Positions 30,818 to 41,113 of a DNA stretch of 64,000 nucleotides are shown here, one piece after another. The DNA is from Apium graveolens (Eukaryota; Streptophyta; Magnoliopsida; Apiales; Apiaceae). A program made the position numbers and the translations under genes. The DNA is taken from positions 34,232,398 through 34,296,397 of the forward strand of contig NC_133655.1 of assembly GCF_009905375.1 (NCBI RefSeq). The letters run 5' to 3'. Under the pieces are notes generated by a model. That model was given only the letters and a program-made list of their open reading frames with translations, was not told the DNA's origin and made no database searches. How positions within the stretch are numbered: the first letter of the stretch is position 1; each line of letters opens with the position of its first letter.

Positions 30818-33800
30818 TTACACATAGTAAACCTTCAGGTTTTGTGCGTGCCAGGTCCTCGGGACTTCAAAACCTTCCATAGTTTCCAGCTTGTAGGTTC
30901 CTCTACCCTGAACGCTCTTGACTCTGTACGGCCCTTCCCAATTCGGGGCAAGCTTTCCTTTCTGTCCAACACCAGAAGCCTCTATTTTTCTCAAGACTAG
31001 ATCTCCTTGTTTAAAAAATCTCTCTTTAACCCTTAGGTTGTAATAGAATGAAGCCTTTTTCCGATATTCTACTATCTTTGCATGTGCCTCATCTCGCACT
31101 TCATCAATTAGATCCAGGGCTAACCTCTGCCCTTCCTCATTTTCTACAGCATTGAAAGTCTGAATCCTTGGAGAGGAATGCGATATCTCCACGGGAACTA
31201 CTGCTTCTGCCCCATATGCCAACATGAAAGGAGTTGCTCCTGTCGTGACTCTACAGGTAGTCCTATAGGCCCATAATATTGGAAGTATCTCATCCACCCA
31301 ATTATTTCTTGACTTCTCGATCCTCTTTTTTAGTCCATCCAGGATTATCCGATTTGCTACCTCTGCTTGCCCATTGGCTTGCGGGTGAGCCACAGAGGTG
31401 AATCGTAACTCAATTTCATTTTCTTCACAATACTTCTTGAATTCCTCATTGTTGAATTGTGTTCCATTGTCAGTGACGAGGATACGGGGAATTCCATATC
31501 GGCACATAATGTTTTCCCACAGGAATTGTGCAACCTGCTTAGTTGTGATTTTGGCCAAGGGTTTGGCTTCGATCCACTTGGTGAAATAATCAATGGCTAC
31601 AATCAGAAATTTCCTTTGTGCCGTGGCCATAGGAAAAGGCCCTAGAATATCCATCCCCCACATGGCAAAGGGAATAGGCGAGTTGATAGAGGTCAGCATC
31701 TCGGGGGGTTGTCTAACAACTGGTGCATGCTTCTGACAGCGATCACACTTCTTCACATATTCTTTGGCATCAGCCATCATTTCTGGCCAATAGAAGCCTA
31801 AACGGGTTATTTTATGAGCCAAGGCCCTGCCCCCCAGGTGTTGTCCACAAATACCTTCATGCACTTCTTCAAGAGCCAAGCGTGCCTCATCGGGCCTGAG
31901 ACACCTCAGGTAAGGAACCACGAAAGATCTTTTATATAGAATCCCATCTATCAAAGAGTACCTTAGTGCTCGAACAGTTAACTTCCGTGCCTCAGTTGCA
32001 TCACTTGGCAACCAACCGGTCTGAATGTGAGCCTTGATGGGATCAATCCATGACGTCCCCAAGCCTACGGGAGCCACAAGCTGAACATCTATGCTTCGTG
32101 TCTTCAAAACACGGAAGTACACACTTCCTGAACTTTCTTCAATCTCAGATGAAGCAAACTTTGATAGCGCATCTGCTTTAGCATTTTCTTCCCTTGGAAT
32201 GTGTTCAACATGGCATTCATTAAATTGGGTCATCACAGCCCTGACTAGGCGAACATACTTAGCCATCGTATCATCCCTTGCCTCAAATTCTCCCTTTACC
32301 TGGGATATGATCAGCTTCGAGTCTCCACGGACCTTTAAGTTTTTGACTCTAAGTGTCCCAGCTAGACCAAGGCCAGCAATCAGGGCTTCATACTCTGCCT
32401 CATTGTTTGTTGTTGGGAAGTCTAGCTTCATGGCATACTCAATTAAGAATCCATCAGGGCTTTGCAAAACCAACCCTGCTCCACTGGAATTTGTTTTTGA
32501 TGCTCCATCAAAATAGAGAACCCAATATTCTTTCTCCTTGTCCCCATTGTCGACTCCCTTGTCTTGAGGTATGGTATCTTCCTGCCCCCCGACTTCTTGG
32601 TTGGGTATGGTACATTCCACCAGGAAGTCAGCTAGTGCCTGGGCTTTTATGGCCGTACGTGGCTTATACTTGAGATCGAACTCTCCCAACTCTATTGCCC
32701 ACTTAATCAGTCTCCCACTTGCCTTGGGACTGTGAATGATATTTCTCAGTGGCTGATTTGTTAGCACTTCAATTTGGTGAGCTTGAAAATAAGGACGCAG
32801 CTTTCTTGAAGCCATTACCAAGGCTAAAGCGAATTTCTCAATGGCTGAATAATTCAACTCAGCACCATGCAAAATTTTACTGACATAGTATACGGGTTTC
32901 TGGACTTTCAGTTCCTCCTTAACCAACACGGCGCTCAAGGCGCTCTCTGAAACAGCCAAGTACAAAAATAAAACTTCATTCAGAACTGGCTTGGCCAACA
33001 ACGGGGCCTGGCCCATATACTTCTTTAACTCTTCAAATGCCTTCTGATTTTCCTCATTCCATACAAAGTCTTTGATGTTCTTCAGTGACTTGAAAAATGA
33101 CAAGCACTTGTCTCCTGACTTGGAGATGAATCGTCCTAACGCAGCAACCCTTCCTGTGAGCTTCTGAACATCCTTGACAGTTTTGGGGGGTTCCATGTCC
33201 AGGATCGCCTTTATTTTATCGGGATTTGCCTCAATTCCCCTCTTCGAGACCATCAATCCCAAGAATTTTCCAGATCCTACTCCGAAAGCACACTTCGTCG
33301 GATTCAACATCATCTTGTGGTACCTCAGGACCTCAAAAGCTTCCCTTAAATGGGCTATATGATCAGTCTTTACTAGACTCTTGACTAACATGTCATCAAC
33401 ATAGACTTCCATAGTCTTACCAATAAGATCCTTAAAAATTCTATTCACCAACCTTTGATAGGTGGCTCCTGCATTCTTGAGACCAAACGCCATAACAAGA
33501 TAACAATAAACACCAAAGTCAGTGATAAATGATACCTTTGGAATGTCATCCTTATGCATTTTGATCTGGTTGTATCCGCTAAACCCATCCATGAAACTCA
33601 GCATCTCATGTCCAGCGGTAGCATCAATCAAAGTATCAATTCTAGGCAGCGGAAAACAGTCTTTGGGGCATGCATCATTCAGATCGGTGAAGTCTATACA
33701 CATCCTCCACTTTCCATTAGCCTTCTTCACCATTACAGGGTTTGCTAACCACTCCGGAAATTGAATCTCCTCAATGAATCCAGCCTCTAAGAGCTTTTCC

Positions 33801-36526
33801 ACTTCCTGCTTTATAGCCTCTTGTCTTTCCGGGGCAAAATTTCTTTTCTTTTGTTTCACTGTCTTCCGGCTTGGATCTACGTTTAGCTTGTGAGTAATTA
33901 ACTCCGGGTCTATGCCTGGCATATCAGCTGCTGACCATGCAAACACATCACTATTTTCTTGCAAAAATTTCACTAACTTCCCTTTAAGGGGCTCCTCTAA
34001 TGTGGCTCCAATGAAAGTCGTCCTCTCAGGATTCTCGGGGTATAAAGGAACCGAGACCAATTCTTCTGCTGGCCTTCCTCTATTCTCATCATTTTCTCGA
34101 ACATCCATATCTTCAATAGGAAGAACCTGCCCCCCGACTCCATCTGCCCTCAAAGAGGCCACATAACAGCTTCTAGCCATTTTTTGATCTCCTCTCTCTT
34201 CTCCAATCCCGTTTCGGGTGGGAAACTTCATGACTGAATGGTAGGAAGAGGGGACTGCCTTGAAGGCATGTATCCCTGTTCTCCCCATGATAGCATTATA
34301 AGTTGAACTAGCCTTTACCACTACGAAATCCAGCATCTGTGTTGCTTGCCTTGGCTCCGTACCTATGGTGGTTGGCAACTTGATTATCCCTTCCACAGGA
34401 CATTCTACTCCAGCAAATCCATATATCGGCATGTCGGTTGGTGTTAACTGGGAGTCGTTATACCCCATCCTTAGAAAGGTGTCGTGGAGCAAGATATCCA
34501 CAGAAGCACCATTATCCACAAGGACCCTCTTAACCGGGCTATTTCCTATTATTGGTGTTATGACCAGCGGGTCGTCATGGGGAAACTTCACACCCTCTAG
34601 GTCAGAATCATCAAAAGCCAATGTTACTTCTGTCCTGGCCCTCTTCGGGGCTTCTCCAACAATATGCATAACCTCTCTAGTATATGCCTTTCTGGAATTT
34701 TTGGACAATCCAGCAGCAGTTGAACCTCCAAAGATCGTGTTTATCACAGGTCCTCGAGGGCGTCGTGGTCCTCCAAAAATTGCATTTATAACCGGCCCTC
34801 TAGGTTGGGGATTCCGCCCCTGATCATCTTGGTCCCTCCTATGATCTTCAAAGTTCTTCCTTCCATTATTGTTTCTGTCCCCTCCATCTCCAGTATACTT
34901 GTTCAACCTTCCTTTTCGAATCAAAAACTCAATTTCATCTTTCAATTGCCTACACTCATCGGTGTCATGGCCAACATCCTTGTGAAACCTGCAATACTTG
35001 CTCTTATCTAGCTTGGCGGGATCAGCCTTCAAGGGCTTAGGCCAGCGAATATCTCTATCTTTCTCAATCTCCATCAAAATCTGACTTCTAGGAGCACTCA
35101 GCTTAGCGTATTCAGTGAACTTTTGCCCAGGTCCTCCCTTCTTGGGGGTTGAATCAGGGTTTTGTTCGGTTCTAGGATATTTGTCCTTAGCGATATACTC
35201 CAGATCAGTTTTTCGCTTCTTGCCTCCAGTGGGCTCATTACTTACCACGGTCTTCCTCATGCTTTCTTCAACCTTGATATACTTCCCTGCCCTCTCTTGG
35301 AGTTGCAACATGTTTTCAGGGGGACGTTTGGCCAAGGACATTTTGAAAAACTCATCCCTAGTTTCTTGTTGCAGTGCTATCATGGCTACCTTATCATCAA
35401 GGTCTGGGACTTTTAAAGTCTCCTTTGTAAAATGATTCAGGTAATCTCTCAAGGATTCCTTAGCTCCCTGCACAAGACTCATAAGAGATGCTGAACTTTT
35501 CTCATGGACTCTTCCACTGATGAATTGCTTAATAAAAGCCTGACTTAATTCTCTGAACGATCCAATAGAATTTGGGGGTAGGCGACTGCACCGTCTTTGA
35601 GCCATACCCGACAGGGTTTGAGGGAAGGTCCGACACTTTATAGCATCATTCACGGGTTGCAGCAGCAGTGCATTAGAGAACGTCCTAACATGATTAGCGG
35701 GGTCTCCCGTGCCATCATAGGCTTTGATAGTGGGTATCTTGAATTTCCTTGAGATATGGGCATTCATTATCTCTTCTGTGAAGGGTGGAGTTGGATCATC
35801 GGGATCTCCAAGGGGAAGGAGATTGCTTGGATCAGTTCTTGGGACAGCAGCCCTTCTTCTTACCGGACCATCCAGGTCTATGAAAAGAGGAGGATTTCTC
35901 CCCCTAGGAGGTATCTGGGGTCTGGTGTCCTGGTGAGCCTCCAAATCACGCCTCAGCCTTTGGATTTCAGCCTCATGAGCCCTGATCCTTTCCTGCACTT
36001 CTTGGGGATTCGCCCCTGGGGTGCTTTGGGGGTGTTACCTTCCATTGGCTATTGGCTCTTTTCCAGGACGCCTCCTTCTCGGGGCCACTTCATCATCCGA
36101 AGATTCGGAGTCTCTCTCAGTGTAAGGACCAGAAAATTCCCGATCCTCAGGGATAGGACCCAAACCTCGTATATAGGGGGGCGACTGCCCTCGTGCTTCG
36201 CTTCGCCCAGCATATCCGTTTCCTCCAACCTCAGGGTGAAGGGGCATCCCATAAGAGGGGTTAGTAGTAACAATAGTTGAATATTCATACCCGACGGGTC
36301 GAGAATTCACAGGTATATGTACTTGTTGAACTTGAGGATTCGTACCTTGAATGATCGGGGGAGTTGTCCCTTGTAGCTGAGGTTGAGTTGCCCCTGTCTG
36401 GGCTTCCCCCTGAGTAGATGCATAAGTTGAATGGGGAGGAACCTCCACGGTTGATGAAATCACCTGGGTTGCCTCTAATGGTGTTCCTTCCTCTAGAGCT
36501 CCAATTGTTCTCCGTGTTCTCGCCAT
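30818..36526 (-). CDS. Tat-lineage gag-pol polyprotein, one in-frame stop
   Basis: It starts at the ATG at 36526 (MARTRRTIGALEEG) and ends YYV at 30818. The whole frame is open except a TAA at 36035-36037. Gag: KFKIPTIKAYDGTGDPANHV; knuckle-like CRFHKDVGHDTDEC. Protease: VLVDNGASVDILL. RT: MCIDFTDLNDACPKDCFPLP and catalytic YVDDMLVKS. First RNase H follows (LAVSESALSAVLV). A second, distinct RNase H (YFDGASKTNSSGAGLVL, NNEAEYEALIAGL, DSKLIISQV, HIPREENAKADALS) is the hallmark of the Tat lineage. Integrase: HLGGRALAHKITRLGFYWP zinc finger, CDRCQ, DILGPFPMA, TDNGTQF. This is the best-preserved protein in the window. Confidence 0.92.
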
Positions 36527-36542
36527 GGTTGTTGTTGTGTTT

Positions 36543-36560
36543 CCCACAGACGGCGCCAAA
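36543..36560 (-). other. Tat element primer binding site
   Basis: The minus strand reads TTTGGCGCCGTCTGTGGG right after the U5 end, the PBS type seen in Tat/Retand/Ogre elements. I cannot name the tRNA with certainty. Confidence 0.85.
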
Positions 36561-37236
36561 TGTTATGGATAAAAAACCAAGGTTATTACTTGCTGTATTT
36601 AATACTAAGATTCGGGAGCTCAAGGCCTTTAATGGCTGCTCTCGTGTTTCGATCATCCTTTGGGCTGGCCGTAGACGGGAGCCCGAATGACATAACTTTG
36701 TCTGAGGAGGAGGCTAGAGGTTTCAACCTCCTTACGCAAGACAACGGCACTTCCCATTGTTGGGACCTTATCCGGGAGACCGTCCTGGTAGAACGCGGCC
36801 TTTCGCCCGTTAATAAGAAAAGTAAGTTCCCTTTCTTATCTCCTTTATTTCCTGCACTTTTATTTCATTGATTTTTAACTGACTTTGTTTGTTGCAGTGG
36901 CTGAGAAGATTGAGGAGGCTACCAAGCCGAAGGACCTGGAGACAACCAGGATGAAGAGGGCCGGGAAGATCTTTAAGGACCCTCGACTGGGTGACCGCTT
37001 CCCGGAGTTCCTTCTTCAGGCGACGGAGCCAGATGAGGAAGGCCCCAGCCAAGTTCTGCGCACCAAGCAGAGGCCAGGTGCCTACTTTCAACCTGCTTGG
37101 GGGATCCGGGGCAAGGACTCAATTATGGGCAGCACGGCCCTGTCCAAGGAATGGTCTAAGCATTCCATTTCCCCGGTGGATTATCAAGATTTTGTCCTTC
37201 AACAGGACTTGGAGGGGAATGAGCTGTTGGGAGCCC
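36561..37236 (-). repeat. Tat composite pseudo-LTR, second copy
   Basis: A 91-base U5 fragment (36561-36651) is fused to antisense-gene sequence (36652-37236), as in the left copy. It is joined at 37236/37237 to the inverted aORF 5' part through a CCC(C) microhomology. Apart from the U5 fragment, the normal U3 and R of an LTR are absent. Confidence 0.85.
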
Positions 37237-37247
37237 CAATCTCCACC

Positions 37248-37862
37248 TTCCTAAATAACGAACAAAAAATCTTTCTTCCACCCCAAGTTGTTGTCAGGGA
37301 TGGACTTCCCATTTACGATATGGGGGATAGTGGGGCGCTGGTTGATAGAAACCCAACCCGGACTTTTATCAGGGCTGTTTTTAAACTGAAAAATCTTCCT
37401 GAAGACAACAACAGATGTGGGGACGTTGTGTTTGGCGCATTGCGACAGATAACACAGAATCAACCTCCAGGAATTAGGGGGAAGTTGGCAAGGGCTGATG
37501 CCCACATCAGCCAGTAGCAAAGGAATGAATGGATGAAAAGGGAGTCTAATACCTGCCCTCAGAGTATCCCTATAGACGCATAGCGCGTCCTTCTTCCACT
37601 GACAGGCCCTGTCGGCCGGACCCGCAAGAACCAGCTTAAAAGGCTCCTTGATTTTGAAGCAGCTGCTCAACTTTTCCAGCTCCTTGGGATCCCGTAAAGC
37701 ACTGATATGATCGTGCGCGTCCAGATGCGCATCAGACGGATACTCGTCCCCTCGAGTGTTGATCATGTCGATTAAGGAAGTATACCTCGATCGAATAGGA
37801 AAATCATTGGACTTTCTAGCCACGTTCATCTTGGCCAAACGAGTCATTCTTTTGTCAGCCAT
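37248..37862 (-). pseudogene. antisense gene (aORF), N-terminal exon, inverted relative to the rest
   Basis: The likely start is the ATG at 37862 (MADKRMTRLAKMNVARK). It encodes about 204 residues with LRAGIRLPFHPFIPLLLADV and NSWRLILCYLSQC, which resembles the N-terminal domain of the plant 'putative gypsy type transposon' family. An in-frame TAG follows LFVI. The next codons (EGGDWG) run to the breakpoint near 37237, where the partner sequence at 29184 or 36652 (SSFGLAVDG) would follow in an intact gene. A TATA box lies about 215 bases upstream of the start. Confidence 0.65.
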
Positions 37863-38410
37863 CTGAAAAAAAGTATGAGGCACGTAAATAGGCTATCTTA
37901 AAATGGCACACAATGGAAAAATAATGAAAAACAAAGGGAGGAATCTTACCTGAAGAAGCGCTCCTGAAAAAAGGCTCTGAGCTCCGACTTGCTGTTATTC
38001 CTCTGAGAATCTTAGCAGGAAGATGAAGAAGAAAACTAAGAAATGAGAAAGTGAGGAGTAATAGCCTTTCCTCATTCCTTTATATAAGAGGAAAAGGAAG
38101 TTGAAGGGACGAAAAGCCCATTGAGGACAAAAGCCCATAAGAAAAAGCCCAGAAAAAAGAATATTCCAGAATATTCCAAGGAATTCTAGAGCATTCTTAA
38201 CAGGGTGTATTAAGCCCAGATCAATAAAAAGAGGCCCAATAAGATTTGAAAAGGCCCAATAAAAGAGGCCCAATAAGATTTGAAAAAGCCCAATAATAGA
38301 GGCTCAGAAAAATTTAATAAGGCCCAACAAAAAAGGCTAGGCCCAAATCCAATTAGGATTTGGAAAATACAATACCCTAAATTAAAGCTAAATAAAGAAG
38401 GCTAGTGGAA
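37863..38410. other. aORF leader and upstream spacer
   Basis: No coding signal. It contains the TATA box and, further out, several GCCCAATAA-type repeats (38230-38345; for example AAAAGGCCCAATAA). In the original element this lies between the antisense gene and the 3' tandem repeats. Confidence 0.5.
38077..38086 (-). promoter_or_regulatory. TATA box of the antisense gene
   Basis: The minus strand reads TATATAAAGG, about 215 bases before the aORF ATG at 37862, with purine-rich leader sequence in between. The spacing suits a plant core promoter. Confidence 0.5.
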
Positions 38411-38735
38411 GACCAGGAACCAGGTCGAAATCCAGGTCGTGAATCCTGCCCGAAATCTTTCGAGCAGACACCCGAAAATAGCGGGTAAAAAAGACCAGAA
38501 TCCAGGTCGAAATCCAGGTCGTGAATCCTGCCCGAAATCTTTCGAGCAGACACCCGAAAATAGCGGGTAAAAAAGACCAGAATCCAGGTCGAAATCCAGG
38601 TCGTGAATCCTAGTCGAAATCTTTCGAGCAGACACCCGGAAATAGCGGGTAAAAAAGACCAGAATCCAGGTCGAATTCCAGGTCGTGAATCCTGCCCGAA
38701 ATCTTTCGAGCAGACACCCGAAAATAGCTGGAATA
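38411..38735. repeat. 82-bp tandem repeat, four copies
   Basis: Units start at 38411, 38493, 38575 and 38657, each opening GACCAG and holding CAGGTCGAAATCCAGGTCG and TTTCGAGCAGACACCCG. The copies differ at a few bases, and the last runs into GGAATAACGG. Such arrays in the 3' untranslated region are known in Tat/Ogre elements and have been linked to satellite formation. Reading frames on the minus strand across it are only repeat translations. Confidence 0.92.
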
Positions 38736-39125
38736 ACGGAACTGAATTGAGGTCGAAGCTTCGACCAGGAATGAGGTCGAATAAAACCAAGCATCTTTCA
38801 AAAAATAGGGATTAAAAACCCAGGTCGAAGTTCGACTAGGATCCTGGTCGAATTTCAGGTCGTGGATCCTAGTCGAAATCCTTCGACCAGGAAGCAAGAA
38901 AACCAAAGAATTTTCGAACAGGATTCAGGTCGAAATATCGACTAGAATCCTAGTCGAAATCCTAGTCGATAGGCTTATAAAAAAAAAGGGTTGAATTTTC
39001 GACCTCGATCCAGGTCGAATTTTCGACTAGGATCCTGGTCGAATTCCAGGTCCTAGATCCAGGTCGAAATTTCGACTAGGATCCTGGTCGAAATTTCGAC
39101 CTGGATCCTGGTCGAAAAAAGGGCT
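38736..39125. repeat. palindrome-rich GTCGAA / GATCCTGGTCGAA repeats
   Basis: Degenerate units of AGGTCGAA, TTCGACTAGGATCCTGG and GTCGAAATTTCGAC recur about every 20-35 bases. Many are self-complementary, so single-stranded DNA or RNA could form a string of hairpins. The sequence grades out of the 82-bp array, which shares the CAGGTCGAAAT core. Confidence 0.85.
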
Positions 39126-39440
39126 GGAAATTTGAAAATTCCAGAAAATAAGGAAAAATCCCAGAAAATTCCAGAAAATAAGGAAAAATCCCAGAAAATT
39201 AGGGAAAATTCCAGAAAATAAGGAAAAATCCCAGAAAATTCCAGAAAATTAGGGAAAAATCCCAGAAAATAAGGAAAAATCCCAGAAAATTAGGGAAAAT
39301 TCCAGAAAATAAGGAAAAATCCCAGAAAATTCTAGAAAATTAGGGAAAAATCCCAGAAAATTAGGGAAAATCCCAGAAAATTAGGGAAAAATTCCAGAAA
39401 ATAAGGGAAAAATCCCGAAAATAAGGGAAAAATTCCTGGA
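39126..39440. repeat. A-rich CCAGAAAATTAGGGAAAAAT repeats
   Basis: These are short units of AATCCCAGAAAA and TTAGGGAAAA or AAGGAAAA, repeated irregularly over about 310 bases, between the palindromic block and the PPT. Confidence 0.85.
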
Positions 39441-39572
39441 AATTAAGATAATTCCTGAATAAAAGGAAAAATTCGTTGTAAATGTGTAGGTCGCTCCACA
39501 CTTTACGGAAAAACGAAACCCTGTAAGGGAACAAATAGACTTAACTTCTGCGAAACCTAATCAATGTTTCCC

Positions 39573-39589
39573 AAAAGTTGGGGGGCAAA
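39573..39589 (+). other. Tat element polypurine tract
   Basis: AAAAGTTGGGGGGCAAA immediately precedes the LTR start TGATAGGG. Its presence on the plus strand shows that this part of the composite is in the opposite orientation to gag-pol. Confidence 0.88.
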
Positions 39590-40159
39590 TGATAGGGATA
39601 AATAAATTATGTTTGTATAATTAAATACTGCATTAATTGTACAAACTGTGGGCTGCCAGGCCCAATAAAAAGATATATGATACTCAGACCAGAAAGGTTA
39701 AGCCTGATGGACCAGATCAGGCCTGATGGAATAAAAAAGGCCCAAAAGCCCTGATTATTAATTGATTTCGTAATTAATTAATAAGGGACAAATCAGATGT
39801 TGAAAAGAGTCCCGATAAGGATATAAATCCTTGGAGATTAGCCTCAAGGGGACCTAAAAGGATAAGGAATCAGTTTCCTACTATCTAGGACTCCAAAGTC
39901 CATTCTAATTATGAGACTTGCCCACCAAGTCTCCTATACCAAGTCCAATTCAAGTACTCCCAACATCTATATAAGGGGTCTCACCCCCACCAATCAGAAC
40001 TACGTTTTTTGGCTTGATTCTCTAATTCACAGAGATACGTAGGCATCTCGTAAAGGCAGATTGAGTCACGAAACACGAGAGCAACCATTAAAGGCCTTGA
40101 GCTCCCGAATCTTAGTATTAAATACAGCAAGTAATAACCTTGGTTTTTTATCCATAACA
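39590..40159 (+). repeat. complete LTR of the Tat element (570 bp)
   Basis: It begins TGATAGGGATAAAT after the PPT and ends ATCCATAACA before the GCAGC target duplication. A TATA box (TATATAAG) lies at 39968-39975, so transcription should start near 40000. The last 91 bases are the piece found inverted at 29092 and 36561. This is the only full-length LTR of the composite. Confidence 0.88.
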
Positions 40160-40164
40160 GCAGC

Positions 40165-40791
40165 TATAGTTTTCGCTTTGAAGATTTGGAGACATTATTT
40201 GTATGGAGAAAAGTGTGAGATTTTCACGGATCACAAAAGTTTGAAATATATATTTACCCAGAAGGAACTTAATATGAGACAAAGGAGATGGTTAGAATTG
40301 ATTAAGGATTATGATTGCTCGATTAATTATCATCCCGGTAAGGCGAACGTTGTAGCAGATGCGTTAAGTCGGAAGGAAAAGTTAAATGTATTATCCGTAC
40401 CTGAAGAGATATATAAAGAATTTCAAAAATTGGAATTGGAGATTAGAATTTGCAAGCCTGAGGAAGCAAAAGTGTACGGTATGATTTTCCAACCGGAGTT
40501 ATTGGAGAAAATAAAGAAATGCCAGAAAGAGGTAATGGATCAAGATATAAATAGTTTGGTAGGTGAGGAATTATGCACGCAACAAGATGATCAAGATATT
40601 CTTAGGTTTTCTTCAAGAATTTGATTCCATCAGTAACGGAGCTGAAAAATGAAATTTTACAAGAGGCACATAGTTCAAGATATTCCATCCATCCAGGGAG
40701 TACCAAAATGTACAGAGATTTAAAGAAGAATTATTGGTGGCCAAATATGAAGAGGGAAATTGCGGAATGGGTTAGCAAATGCTATACCAAA
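40165..40791 (+). pseudogene. gypsy2 RNase H C-part and truncated integrase
   Basis: It continues the frame cut at 29091: [34 protein letters not shown] and [10 protein letters not shown] are typical of gypsy RNase H. Then comes [18 protein letters not shown], the start of the integrase zinc finger. A one-base deletion near 40626 shifts the frame. The reading ends at WVSKCYT, just before the second Cys of the zinc finger, where sequence from the CACTA flank begins. Catalytic integrase and chromodomain are absent. Confidence 0.88.
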
Positions 40792-41113
40792 ATGTACTTC
40801 AGTTGACTATAAAGTAAGAGAGGAGAGAGATGAGAGTTTAGATTTATTTGATTTTATGATTTATGTTTTAATAGTGTGTGAATTTTAACTTCTAATGTTA
40901 CGTTGAAAAGAGGGGGATATTTGACTTGAAATTTTTTTAAGGTGAAAAATAAGAGGGAAATTTTCAAGAGGGAATGAATTATTTGGTTAAAGGGGGAAAT
41001 AGGGAGGCGCATTTGATGAATTTTTTAAAACAAACTTATAACATCGGTTGGGCTAAAAAAACCGATGTGTATGTTACAAAGAGACATCGGTTGCTTAAAA
41101 CCGATGTAAAAAG
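40792..41113. repeat. second copy of the 322-bp CACTA flank
   Basis: It is collinear with 19651-19972, with few base changes, including the ACATCGGTT/AACCGATGT pairs. It lies between the truncated gypsy2 integrase and the second LTR, where PPT and polyprotein 3' sequence should be. So this piece was outside gypsy2 originally. Confidence 0.9.

Larger units (their letters stand above)
29092..40159. mobile_element. Tat-lineage Ty3/gypsy head-to-head composite
   Basis: It is flanked by GCAGC on both sides (29087-29091 and 40160-40164) and starts TGTTATGGAT and ends ATCCATAACA. Both termini are the same end (U5) of the LTR in opposite orientation. Left part (minus-oriented): U5 fragment, middle and 3' end of the antisense gene, pol, gag, PBS, then a second U5 fragment and a second copy of the antisense-gene middle. 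Right part (plus-oriented, from 37237): 5' end of the antisense gene, tandem repeats, PPT and a complete 570-bp LTR. The two parts meet at one breakpoint in the antisense gene. A model with broken genomic RNA and misdirected strand transfer fits (inference). Confidence 0.85.

Noticed and set aside
31357..35936. Many plus-strand frames of 60-150 codons opposite the Tat gag-pol
   Set aside because: They are shadow frames of the long intact polyprotein on the other strand. The real antisense gene of this element is at 29184-30482 and 37248-37862.
38377..38906. Open frames of 98-137 codons on the minus strand with repeated SGVCSKDFGQDSRPG-type peptides
   Set aside because: They are translations of the 82-bp tandem array. 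The unit length is not a multiple of three, so all frames look open in turn. There is no start context and no known product.
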